A program made the position numbers and the translations under genes. A model generated the notes under the pieces. It saw only the letters and a program-made list of their open reading frames with translations, had not been told where the DNA came from and made no database searches. Below, piece after piece: positions 45,195 to 52,892 of a DNA stretch of 64,000 nt. The DNA comes from Alistipes sp. Marseille-P5061 (GTDB lineage: Bacteria; Bacteroidota; Bacteroidia; Bacteroidales; Rikenellaceae). Position 1 is the stretch's first letter. Each line of letters starts with the position of its first letter. The stretch covers positions 1 through 64,000 of the forward strand of contig NZ_LT985748.1 in NCBI RefSeq assembly GCF_900290115.1, read 5' to 3'.

Positions 45195-45962
45195 CTACGG
45201 GGTGAAGCCGAAGAATTCGTAGTTGGTCACCCGCAGCGCAAATTCACCGTTGAAATAATCGACAATTCCGCACAGCGAGCCTTTGCCCTTGGGCAGAGGC
45301 TCGCCTGCGTAGTGGGCGCTGCCGAGCGTGCGGACGCGGAAGGTGGCCCCCGTGGAGTCGACGATGGTGCGCTCCGTGGTGAGCCGCTTGCCGCTCAGCG
45401 GGTCGATGTCGCACCAGGTGCCCTGCGTGGTGAAGCGCACCTGGTCGAAGCGGACGTAGGTGTCGACGTCGCGCAGCGAAATCTCGGAGATGGAGCGGCG
45501 GACGAAGTCGCGTTGCAGCGTTCCGCCGTCGTTGCACCGCAGGTAGTGGGAGAGCTCCCGCGCGGGGATGCGGTCGACGGCATAGTCGCCCCGGGGCGGG
45601 GCGCCGAGCTGGATTTTCCCGCCGTAGTCGCCCAGCGCCAGACCGTTGCAGTAGAGCGTGAGGTTGGCCCCGAGCGGATAGTCGCGGTAGAGGTCCGCGG
45701 CGTCGACGGCCACCTCGATTCCGCCGCTTGCGTCGGCTACGACCAGCGTGCGGTCGAACTCTCCGTAGTGGTCGTTGGCCGTGACGACGCACCGCAGCCG
45801 GATGTCGCGCGTGAGCGTCACGCTCGCTTTGGTGCAGAGCGACTTCAGATGGGCGATGCTCATGAACACGGCGTCGGGCCCGGGCATGTAGCCGGGCTCG
45901 TCCGCCTTGTCGCAGCTTCCGGCCCAGAGGAGACTAACGAACAACAAGACAGTCGGTTTCAT
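45195..45962 (-). CDS. DUF5689 lipoprotein (second of a pair)
   Basis: A 255-residue predicted lipoprotein with signal peptide MKPTVLLFVSLLWAGSC (lipobox WAGSC). The DUF5689-type body has the opening SIAHLKSLCTKASVTLTRDI, an OB-like strand LRCVVTANDHYGEFDRTLVV with ADASGGIEVAVDAADLYRDY, and GANLTLYCNGLALGDYGGK. The family occurs on Bacteroidetes cell surfaces, sometimes fused to nucleases; function is unknown. Its start overlaps the end of the upstream DUF5689 gene by 29 nt. The pair lies downstream of serB. Confidence 0.83.
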   Translation of the reverse strand: MKPTVLLFVSLLWAGSCDKADEPGYMPGPDAVFMSIAHLKSLCTKASVTLTRDIRLRCVVTANDHYGEFDRTLVVADASGGIEVAVDAADLYRDYPLGANLTLYCNGLALGDYGGKIQLGAPPRGDYAVDRIPARELSHYLRCNDGGTLQRDFVRRSISEISLRDVDTYVRFDQVRFTTQGTWCDIDPLSGKRLTTERTIVDSTGATFRVRTLGSAHYAGEPLPKGKGSLCGIVDYFNGEFALRVTNYEFFGFTP

Positions 45963-46716
45963 ACCTCATCTTGAGCATGTACCGGTCCGAGGAGGAGCCT
46001 TCGAGCTGCAGGATGCCGGTCAGCGTGACCTCGCCGGTCGGAATCGGAGCGTCGGCAAAGTCGGCATAGGCGCGGACGTAGGTGCGGAGCGTGCGGCCCG
46101 ACGCATCGGCAAACGTATGGTATCCGCTCCACGTCTCGGGAGCAGGCTCCCCGTCGTCGGGACGGAGTTGCAGCGCCTCGATGCGGACCAGCGTGCCGCA
46201 CCGTTCGGGCGTGAGTTCGGAGATGTGCAGAAGGGTGGGTTCGACGCTCTGCCCGCCGTCGAGGCGGACGATGGCGGCGTCGGCTGCGGGGCGCGAGCCG
46301 AGGTAGCCGGTCGCATATCCGCTGCCGGGTTCGGCGCGGGTGCCGGCCTGGAGCACCCCGTACTGGAGTCCGAGCGTCAGGCCGCGCAGCCGCACCATGA
46401 GGCGGCTTCCGGGCGGGTAGTCGTTGTGCAGGTGGTCCAGCCCGACCATCACCTCGAGGGCGGCACCCGCCTGCTCGATGCAGAGCGTGCGGTAGAAGTT
46501 GCCGGCGCGGTCGCTCGTCGTGACGTACCCCACGACGCGGATATCCTCCTCGACCAGGGTCGGGCTACCCGTGTAGCGTGCGCGCAGTTCCGAAAGAGGG
46601 GTGTTGCCCTCCCCGGCTGCGGCGCCGCCGGCCGCTTCGGAGAAGTGCGAATCATAACAGCCGCCCGCGGAGAGTAGAGTGGCGAGCAGCAGCGCTGTGA
46701 TGTCCCGGCGTGCCAT
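45934..46716 (-). CDS. DUF5689 lipoprotein (first of a pair)
   Basis: A 260-residue predicted lipoprotein. The signal peptide MARRDITALLLATLLSAGGC ends in a lipobox (SAGGC). The body parallels its neighbour: TPLSELRARYTGSPTLVEED, IRVVGYVTTSDRAGNFYRTL with CIEQAGAALEVMVGLDHLHNDY, then RLMVRLRGLTLGLQYG. The two proteins are clearly paralogous in order of motifs but diverged in sequence. It begins 2 nt after the serB stop and overlaps the second DUF5689 gene by 29 nt, so all three are one transcript. A role linked to serine metabolism is not evident. Confidence 0.83.
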   Translation of the reverse strand: MARRDITALLLATLLSAGGCYDSHFSEAAGGAAAGEGNTPLSELRARYTGSPTLVEEDIRVVGYVTTSDRAGNFYRTLCIEQAGAALEVMVGLDHLHNDYPPGSRLMVRLRGLTLGLQYGVLQAGTRAEPGSGYATGYLGSRPAADAAIVRLDGGQSVEPTLLHISELTPERCGTLVRIEALQLRPDDGEPAPETWSGYHTFADASGRTLRTYVRAYADFADAPIPTGEVTLTGILQLEGSSSDRYMLKMRYETDCLVVR

Positions 46717-46718
46717 GG

Positions 46719-47942
46719 TCACTCTTCGATGCGGGAGTCCTTCAGACCGAGGAAGTAGAGGATGCCGTCCAGACCGATGGTCGAGATGGACTGGCGGGCC
46801 GTCGCCTTGACCTTGGGTTTGGCGTGGAAGGCGATGCCCAGACCCGCCAGGTTGAGCATCGGCAGGTCGTTGGCTCCGTCGCCCACGGCCACCGACTGGG
46901 CGATGTTGATTTTCTCGAACTGGCAGAGCAGCCGCAGCAGCTCGGCCTTGCGGCGTCCGTCGACGATTTCGCCCGCATAGCGGCCCGTGAGCTTGCCGTC
47001 GGCGATTTCCAGCTCGTTGGCATAGACGTAGTCGAAGCCGTACTTCTGGCGCAGGTAGTTGCCGAAGTAGGTGAAGCCGCCCGAGAGGATGGCCGTCTTG
47101 TAGCCCACGCGCTTGAGGATGGTCATCATGCGTTCGAGCCCCTCGGTGATGGGCAGGTGGGTGGCGATGTCCTCCATGACCGAGACGTCGAGCCCGCGCA
47201 GCAGCGCCACGCGCCGCGTGAAGCTCTCGCGGAAGTCGATTTCGCCCCGCATGGCGCTCTCGGTTATGGCACGAACCTTGTCGCCCACACCTGCGCGGTC
47301 GGCCAGCTCGTCGATGACCTCCGTCTCGATGAGCGTCGAATCCATGTCGAAGCAGATGAGACGGCGGCTGCGGCGGTAGATGTCGTCCTTCTGGAACGAG
47401 ACGTCGAGCCCGATTTCCGAGAGGTTCATGAAGCGCTCCTGCATGGTGCTCTTCTGCTCGTCGGTGAGCGAGCCGCGCACCGAGAGCTCGATGCACGACT
47501 TGGCGGCGCGGTCGTCGCGTTCGAGGGGCATGCGGCCCGTCAGGCGCTTGATGGCGTCGATGTTGAGCCCCTGCTCGGCCACCACCTTCGTCACCTCGGC
47601 AATGTGGCGCGCCGTGACGGTGCGGCCCAGCAGCGTGATGATGTAGCGGTTTTTGCCCTGACGGCTCACCCAGTCGTTGTACTTCTCCTCGGAAATCGGC
47701 GTGAAACGAATCATGACGCCCAGCTCCGAGCTCTTGAAGAGCAGCTCCTTCATGATGTTGCCCGACTTGTCGGAGGTGGTCATGAAGAGGATGCCCAGCG
47801 TGAGCGACTGGTGGATGTTGGCCTGTCCGATGTCGAGAATGAAGGCATCGTAGCGGGCGAGGATTTCGGTCAGGGAGGAGGTCATGCCCGGCTTGTCTTC
47901 GCCGGAGATGTTTATCTGGATGATTTCCACGTTGTTCTTCAT
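46719..47942 (-). CDS. serB: Phosphoserine phosphatase with N-terminal ACT domains
   Basis: Last enzyme of L-serine synthesis, 407 residues. An N-terminal regulatory region of about 180 residues has two ACT-like units (VEIIQINISGEDKPGMTSSL and NRYIITLLGRTVTARHIAEV). The HAD catalytic domain has motif I LICFDMDSTLIETEVIDELA, motif II ILSGGFTYFG, and motif III/IV VGDGANDLPMLNLAGLGIAF. This SerB-with-ACT layout is known in Bacteroidetes and mycobacteria and suggests serine feedback. A TAACTTTG box (47982-47975, minus strand) lies 33 nt upstream. Two surface lipoprotein genes follow in the same operon. Confidence 0.95.
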   Translation of the reverse strand: MKNNVEIIQINISGEDKPGMTSSLTEILARYDAFILDIGQANIHQSLTLGILFMTTSDKSGNIMKELLFKSSELGVMIRFTPISEEKYNDWVSRQGKNRYIITLLGRTVTARHIAEVTKVVAEQGLNIDAIKRLTGRMPLERDDRAAKSCIELSVRGSLTDEQKSTMQERFMNLSEIGLDVSFQKDDIYRRSRRLICFDMDSTLIETEVIDELADRAGVGDKVRAITESAMRGEIDFRESFTRRVALLRGLDVSVMEDIATHLPITEGLERMMTILKRVGYKTAILSGGFTYFGNYLRQKYGFDYVYANELEIADGKLTGRYAGEIVDGRRKAELLRLLCQFEKINIAQSVAVGDGANDLPMLNLAGLGIAFHAKPKVKATARQSISTIGLDGILYFLGLKDSRIEE

Positions 47943-47974
47943 CGTAAGTGAGGGCTTTTACCGTAAATTTGAAA

Positions 47975-47982
47975 CAAAGTTA
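47975..47982 (-). promoter_or_regulatory. -7 box of the serB operon
   Basis: The minus strand reads TAACTTTG, matching TAnnTTTG, 33 nt before the serB ATG. No TTG at -33 is evident. Confidence 0.5.
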
Positions 47983-48003
47983 GTAAAATATCTGTTTTTT
48001 GGC

Positions 48004-48011
48004 TATTTTTG
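48004..48011 (+). promoter_or_regulatory. -7 box of the MscS-type channel gene
   Basis: TATTTTTG lies 33 nt before the ATG at 48045, in the divergent spacer with serB. The -33 element is not clear. Confidence 0.55.
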
Positions 48012-48044
48012 TCCGCACAAACTTTTTTCGGGAGGATACGACTC

Positions 48045-48974
48045 ATGTGGCCACTCTTCAACATATTCACGGCCGTGGCGGCTGAAACGCCCGCCCCGCT
48101 CATGCTGCCCGACAGCGTGCAGAAGGCCCGCTTTGCGGAGACGGTCCGCAGGCTGGCCGACTTCGACTTCGACGAGTTCCTGCGCAACATGGCCTCCGAG
48201 ATGCTGTGGGTGGCCATCAAGATTGTCATCGCGCTGGCCATCTACTTCATCGGGCGCTGGATTGTGCGCCGGCTGGTGAAGCTGCTCGACGCCGCCTTCG
48301 AGCGCCGCAAGGTCGACGTCTCGCTGCGGATGTTCCTCCGCAAGACCGTGCGCGTCGTCTTCACGCTCATCCTGGTGATGATTGTCGTCCAGACGCTCGG
48401 CGTCAACGTCACCTCGCTCATCGCCCTCTTCTCGGCCGCCACGCTGGCCATCGGTATGGCCCTCAGCGGCACGGCCCAGAACTTCGCCGGCGGCGTGATG
48501 ATTCTGCTGATGAAGCCCTACCGCGTGGGCGACTACATCTCGGCGCAGGGGCAGTCGGGCACGGTGCGCGAAATCAAGCTCTTCTCGACGGTCATCGCCA
48601 CCAACGACAACCAGATTATCTACATCCCCAACAACTCCATCGCCACGGCCATCATCGACAACTACTCGACGGCCGACCGGCGGCGCGTCGACTGGACCAT
48701 CGGCATCTCCTACGGCGACGACGTGGATGTGGCGCGTAAGGCGATTCTCGAGATTCTGGCCGCCGACGAGCGGGTGCTTCGCGAGCCTGCGCCCGTGGTG
48801 TGGGTTGCGGCGCTGGCCGACAGCTCGGTGAACCTTACGGTGCGGGCCTGGACGCTCAACGCCGACTACTGGAGTGTCTTCTACGAAAACAACGAACGAT
48901 TCTACAAACTGCTGCCCCGGCACGGGGTCAGCTTCCCCTTCCCGCAGATGGATGTGCACGTGAAAAAGGAGTAG
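48045..48974 (+). CDS. MscS-family small-conductance mechanosensitive channel
   Basis: Inner-membrane channel releasing osmolytes on hypo-osmotic shock, 309 residues. Three transmembrane segments are visible: MLWVAIKIVIALAIYFIGRW, VVFTLILVMIVVQTLGV and the pore helix LIALFSAATLAIGMALSGTA with NFAGGVMILL. The beta-domain motif KPYRVGDYIS and IIYIPNNSIATAIIDNYS follow, and a C-terminal alpha/beta domain completes the channel. The ATG at 48045 is preferred; an in-frame TTG at 48009 overlaps the -7 promoter box and cannot be in the transcript. Confidence 0.94.
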   Translation: MWPLFNIFTAVAAETPAPLMLPDSVQKARFAETVRRLADFDFDEFLRNMASEMLWVAIKIVIALAIYFIGRWIVRRLVKLLDAAFERRKVDVSLRMFLRKTVRVVFTLILVMIVVQTLGVNVTSLIALFSAATLAIGMALSGTAQNFAGGVMILLMKPYRVGDYISAQGQSGTVREIKLFSTVIATNDNQIIYIPNNSIATAIIDNYSTADRRRVDWTIGISYGDDVDVARKAILEILAADERVLREPAPVVWVAALADSSVNLTVRAWTLNADYWSVFYENNERFYKLLPRHGVSFPFPQMDVHVKKE

Positions 48975-49027
48975 AGCTCCCAAGCGTAAAGTCAAACCAT
49001 TTTTTAATTAAACTCAAATTTATTCCT

Positions 49028-49558
49028 ATGAAAAAAATGCTGTTTTTGGCGCTCGTCGCCATGACCGTCGCCACGATGACGGCCTGCAACAAGGAGCATC
49101 AGAGCGGTCCTGAATATCAGACGCCTACCGACATCGAAGGCATCGTCTTCTGGTCGAAGGGCAAGAACCCCTCGTCGCCCATTGCGGCCGACCAGCCCGT
49201 GGTGGTCAACGCCACGCTCTCGAACCCCTACCGCCTCTACCTTGCGCTGATTCGCTATACGGTCGACCAGAGCGCGGTGACCACCCCCAGCGAGGATTAC
49301 GAGCCCGGAGTCGAACGGACCGCCTCGGAGGTGGAATACGAGCCCGACCGTCTGCAGACGCGCGCCATCTACCAGGGCGAGATTCCCAAGCAGCCCGTGG
49401 GGTCGAAGGTCTCCTTCTACATCTGGACCATCAGCCCGTTCGGCGTGGTGTCGTACAGCTTCCCCCAGGAGTATACGGTGACGGTCGAGAGCAACGGCAC
49501 CGGCGGCCTCGAACCGGAGCCCGAACCCGAGCCCGAACCCGAGCAGCCCGGCGAGTAA
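49028..49558 (+). CDS. Lipoprotein with C-terminal Glu-Pro repeat
   Basis: A 176-residue predicted lipoprotein. The signal peptide MKKMLFLALVAMTVATMTAC is followed by NKEHQSGPEYQTPTDIEGIV. The mature domain is a single beta-rich unit (VVVNATLSNPYRLYLALIRY and IYQGEIPKQPVGSKVSFYIW). It ends in an acidic EPEPEPEPEPEQPGE tail encoded by GAGCCC/GAACCC repeats. No family was recognised. It starts 53 nt after the MscS-type gene and could be co-transcribed or independent. The tail may be a flexible spacer or a variable repeat. Confidence 0.78.
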   Translation: MKKMLFLALVAMTVATMTACNKEHQSGPEYQTPTDIEGIVFWSKGKNPSSPIAADQPVVVNATLSNPYRLYLALIRYTVDQSAVTTPSEDYEPGVERTASEVEYEPDRLQTRAIYQGEIPKQPVGSKVSFYIWTISPFGVVSYSFPQEYTVTVESNGTGGLEPEPEPEPEPEQPGE

Positions 49559-49604
49559 CGCCCATGATTGCGAAAACTTCTAATCACAACTTTTTTTATA
49601 CACT

Positions 49605-50024
49605 ATGGAACTGAAGGATATTCTGGCCATTTCGGGTCAGCCCGGACTCTACAAATACGTGGCCCAGTCCACGCGCGGCGTGATTGTCGAGTCGCTGCTC
49701 GACGGCAAGCGTTCGAACGCGTCGGCCTCGTCGCGTGTGAGCGCGCTGACCGAGATTTCGATGTTCACCGAGGGCGACGATATTCCGCTGGCCGAGGTCT
49801 TTACCCGGATTTATGCCCATACGGGCGGCAAACAGGCCATCAGCCACCGCGAATCGCCCGAAGCACTCAAGGCCTTCTTCGCCGAGGTGCTTCCCGAATA
49901 CGACCGCGAGCGGGTGCACCTCTCCGACATCAAGAAGTGCATCTCGTGGTACAACATTCTGGTCGGCGCCGGCTTCACGGAGTTCAAGCTCCCCGAGCAG
50001 GAGAACGGCGAAGAGCAGAAGTAG
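49605..50024 (+). CDS. DUF5606 domain protein
   Basis: A 139-residue cytoplasmic protein, conserved as DUF5606 in Bacteroidetes. It opens MELKDILAISGQPGLYKYVA, which is characteristic of the family, and continues with RGVIVESLLDGKR and SALTEISMFTEGDDIPLAEV. A helical second half includes KKCISWYNILVGAGFTEF. The function is unknown; the N-terminal half resembles a small beta-barrel. It is followed by a strong terminator at 50049. Its own promoter was not clearly identified in the short AT-rich gap upstream. Confidence 0.88.
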   Translation: MELKDILAISGQPGLYKYVAQSTRGVIVESLLDGKRSNASASSRVSALTEISMFTEGDDIPLAEVFTRIYAHTGGKQAISHRESPEALKAFFAEVLPEYDRERVHLSDIKKCISWYNILVGAGFTEFKLPEQENGEEQK

Positions 50025-50048
50025 GGCGGATGTATCCCTGCAAAGAGC

Positions 50049-50078
50049 TCCCGCACCCCCACGGTGCGGGACTTTTTT
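50049..50078 (+). terminator. Intrinsic terminator after the DUF5606 gene
   Basis: TCCCGCACC (50049-50057) pairs with GGTGCGGGA (50063-50071) around a 5-nt loop, followed by C and six T residues. Confidence 0.92.
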
Positions 50079-50165
50079 GTTGTACGGGGCGGACCGCAGG
50101 CGTCCGGCGGCGATACGTTTGTATGAATTTTGCGCTGCGGAGGAGCACGAAGCCCCGCGATTGCT

Positions 50166-50173
50166 TATCTTTG
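50166..50173 (+). promoter_or_regulatory. -7 box of mgsA
   Basis: TATCTTTG lies 108 nt before the preferred mgsA start, giving a leader of about 100 nt. No TTG at -33. Confidence 0.5.
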
Positions 50174-50281
50174 CAGATGGTTCGCTGCCGTGCGGGCGCT
50201 GTCGCCCGCGTGCGGCTGAGCGCGGACCGAACGAACTGATGTGAATTCCGCGTGAGCCTCCCGGCTCCGCACAACAAGAGC

Positions 50282-50776
50282 ATGAGCCCTATGGAGAAGA
50301 AGAAAAAGGTATTGGCGCTGGTCGCGCACGACAACATGAAACGCGACCTGGCGGAGTGGGTGGATTGGAACTCCGGAAAGTTGAGCGAGCATCACCTCGT
50401 CTGCACCGGAACGACGGGCAAGATGGTGGAGCGGACGCTTCTGGACCATCAATGGGAGCATGGTGACGAGACCGAGCGGACGCGGCTCCACATCACGCTG
50501 CTCAAGTCGGGCCCGCTGGGTGGTGACCAGCAGTTGGGGTCGCTCATTGCCGACGGGAAAATCAATGCGTTGATTTTCTTCTGGGACCCGATGTCGGCCC
50601 AGCCGCACGATGTCGACGTCAAGGCGCTGCTGCGTCTGGCGACGCTCTACAACGTGCCGACGGCCATCAACCGCTCGTCGGCCGACTTCCTCATCTCGTC
50701 GCCCCTGTTCGAGGACGACGACTACTGCCCCGTGGTGAAGGACTACCGCGAATATGTGGAGCGGGTGCTGAAGTAG
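50282..50776 (+). CDS. mgsA: Methylglyoxal synthase
   Basis: Converts dihydroxyacetone phosphate to methylglyoxal plus phosphate, a bypass relieving sugar-phosphate stress. The product is 164 residues from the ATG at 50282, or 161 from the ATG at 50291. It shows KKKVLALVAHDNMKRDLAEW, then CTGTTGKMVE with the phosphate-binding loop, KSGPLGGDQQLGSLIADGK and the catalytic Asp region FFWDPMSAQPHDVDVKALLR, and C-terminal NVPTAINRSSADFL. All key residues are present. An upstream GTG at 50252 is in frame but unlikely. A shared terminator at 50865 separates it from the convergent S41 gene. Confidence 0.96.
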   Translation: MSPMEKKKKVLALVAHDNMKRDLAEWVDWNSGKLSEHHLVCTGTTGKMVERTLLDHQWEHGDETERTRLHITLLKSGPLGGDQQLGSLIADGKINALIFFWDPMSAQPHDVDVKALLRLATLYNVPTAINRSSADFLISSPLFEDDDYCPVVKDYREYVERVLK

Positions 50777-50793
50777 GCGGGGGAGCGCCCGGC

Positions 50794-50830
50794 GCATCCC
50801 GCAACGCGCATCCCGCATCCCGCATCCCGC
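50794..50830. repeat. Heptamer array GCATCCC
   Basis: GCATCCCGC occurs at 50794, 50808, 50815 and 50822, so three tandem 7-bp units are preceded by a spaced fourth. GCAACGCG flanks both sides. It lies in the convergent spacer after mgsA. Confidence 0.75.
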
Positions 50831-50864
50831 AACGCGTCATTGCGCGAGGCAACCGGCCATGGAG

Positions 50865-50893
50865 AAGGCCGTACCGGACACCGGTACGGCCTT
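50865..50893. terminator. Bidirectional terminator between mgsA and the S41 gene
   Basis: AAGGCCGTACCGG (50865-50877) pairs perfectly with CCGGTACGGCCTT (50881-50893) around a 3-nt loop. CTTT follows on the plus strand and CTCC on the minus strand, so the stem is strong but the T-tracts are short. Confidence 0.8.
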
Positions 50894-50925
50894 CTTTGCG
50901 TAGGGAGCCTGCGGCCGCTTGCCGC

Positions 50926-52656
50926 TCAGCGGCCGTTGCGCTCGCGGATGATGGCCAGCAGGCGGTCGAGCTGGCCGTCGCGCCCCGAGAGGTACTCCGC
51001 GGCGATGCACGGGATGGGGATGTCGGGCTGCACGACCCCGTCGACGGCGCGCGTACGCTCATCGATGCGCACCATCGAGACGGCCCCCTGGTAGAGGTTC
51101 GTCGGAAGGAGGAGGCCTCCGTCGACCACCTCGCCGTACTTGAGGGCGTTGTGCCGCAGCGGCTCGCCGGCCAGCAGGGCGGCGCCGTGGTACTGGAGCA
51201 TGTTGACGAACGAGGCGGCAATCGAGCCCGTGTCGCGTCCGACGAGCACGTAGAACCGGAGCCCGTCGACATGCATCGCGGGGATGGTCGGGAACGAACG
51301 GACGAACTCTCCCTCGGGCAGCGGCACGGTCTGCCCGAGCATCTCCTCGGTCAGAAAGTCGTAGTAGGGCATCGACCTTCTCGATGCCTTGACCCACTGC
51401 CCGGTGCAGTACTCCACGACGGGCTTGTCGATGAAGATGGACAGGAGCCGGTCGAAGTTGTGGCCGTTGCCGCCGGTGTTGCGCCTCAGGTCGAGGATGA
51501 CGTCCGTCAGCCCCTGCCGGCGGAAGTCGCGAAGCGTCCGGTGGAGGATGCGAATCAGCCGGTTGTTGTTGGGGAAGAATTCGGGAATGGCGATGTAGCC
51601 GCAGCCCGCCTCGGGCCAGGTGCGGATGCTGCGGTCCAGCTCCTCGGCGCGCGTGAGGAGGAACAGCGTTCGGGCGTTCGGCATGCCGGGGGTCTCGATG
51701 ACCATCGGCCGGCCGTCGCGCCGGAGCTCGATGCGGAAACGGTCGACGACCTGGCTGTAGAAGCAACGCCCCATGAGCGTGATGGGATACGTGTAGCGGT
51801 CGTCGTAGCCGTACTTGAGGTATTCGGCCGCCGGTACACCGTTGATGGCCGTCACCTGGTCGCCGCGCCGGAAGGCCGGGTCGAGCGAGCGGTCGACGAC
51901 CTGGCTGTAGAAGCAACGCCCCATGAGCGTGATGGGATACGTGTAGCGGTCGTCGTAGCCGTACTTGAGGTATTCGGCCGCCGGTACACCGTTGATGGCC
52001 GTCACCTGGTCGCCGCGCCGGAAGGCCGGGTCGAGCGAGCGGTCGACGACGAGCGTGTCGTTGATTTGCAGCAGGCTGAAGCCCGGGGTGGGCAGCGTCC
52101 GCTCGAAGCGCCGCAGGTCGCGGCGGGTGTAGACCTCGGGGTCGGCGATGGTCGGTATCAGAATCCGGTAGTGGGGGTCTTCGTAGTGGAGACGGTCCAG
52201 GTAGGGGCGCATCGCCCAGAAGAGTTCCGAGGTGAGCAGCGAATCCTTGCCCAGCGAATCGCAGCGGGCGTCAATCTCGGCGCGGATTTACCGCATTTCG
52301 GCCTCCGTAAAGAGCGAATCGAGTCCCGGATGGCTGCTGACGCGGAAAAGACGGCGCTCACCGCCGACCAGCGAGCGGGGCATGTTGACGTCGAGGATGG
52401 CGTAGCATCGGTCGGGGACGCGCACCTCGAAGCTCCGGCCGGCCTGCATGATGCTGTCCAGCTCCTTGCCGGTGAGCTGCGCGGCCCGTATCGCCGGCTG
52501 GGGCCGGTCGGGGGTGTTGATGGAGTCGGGGCCGCCGGAAGAGTTGTAAGCGCCGGGAGCTTCGGTGGCCTCGGGTGCCTTGGAAAGACCGGCGGGGCCG
52601 GGAACGTCGGGAGCTGCCGCAAGGAGCAGCGTCTGACGGAGCGGGTTTCGGTCCAT
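50926..52656 (-). pseudogene. S41-type peptidase gene, interrupted by a stop codon and an internal duplication
   Basis: The reading frame from 52656 to 50926 encodes a protein of about 575 residues, but an in-frame TAA at 52290-52288 splits it. The first part ends VSSHPGLDSLFTEAEMR. Downstream the frame resumes IRAEIDARCDSLGKDSLL and runs unbroken to 50926. It has a PDZ-like segment with PAFRRGDQVTAINGVPAAEY and a C-terminal tail-protease-like domain (DVILDLRRNTGGNGHNFDRL, VGRDTGSIAASFVNML). The PDZ-like 50 residues are present twice, exactly, because of a 150-bp tandem duplication (51741-52040). The first part has no convincing signal peptide. The downstream ORF could start at MRPYLDRLHYED (52212). 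It is most simply a decaying extracytoplasmic protease gene. Confidence 0.82.
51741..52050 (-). repeat. Perfect 150-bp tandem duplication within the S41 gene
   Basis: Positions 51741-51890 and 51891-52040 are identical, and the unit's first 10 bp (GGTCGACGAC) appear again at 52041-52050. The unit is 50 codons, so the frame is preserved. The minus-strand 11-mer GTCGTCGACCG, encoding V-V-D-R, marks each junction and was probably the recombination substrate. Confidence 0.97.
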
Positions 52657-52752
52657 GGTTCAGCGGGTTGGTTACCCTTCTTAAACGCTTCCGAAGAGCC
52701 GAATCGTATCCCGCCGGACCGCTTTTTCGTTTTTTCGGACGGCTTTTTCGGG

Positions 52753-52816
52753 CGGTTCCTCCTCCGCCCGGTTCCTCCTCCACCCGGTTCCTCCTCCGCC
52801 CGGTTCCTCCTCTGCC
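52753..52816. repeat. Four perfect-phase 16-bp repeats CGGTTCCTCCTCCGCC
   Basis: Units at 52753, 52769, 52785 and 52801 differ at only one base in units 2 and 4. They lie in the 230-nt spacer between the S41 gene and dusB, which also contains GGCTTTTTCGG/CGCTTTTTCG repeats at about 52718-52750. No gene is supported there. Confidence 0.9.
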
Positions 52817-52892
52817 CCGGTTTCGCCGCCGCCCGGTTTTCCGCTCCCTCCCCCGGCTCTGCTGCCCGCCTTTCTCCGCGGCCCGGCGAAGG

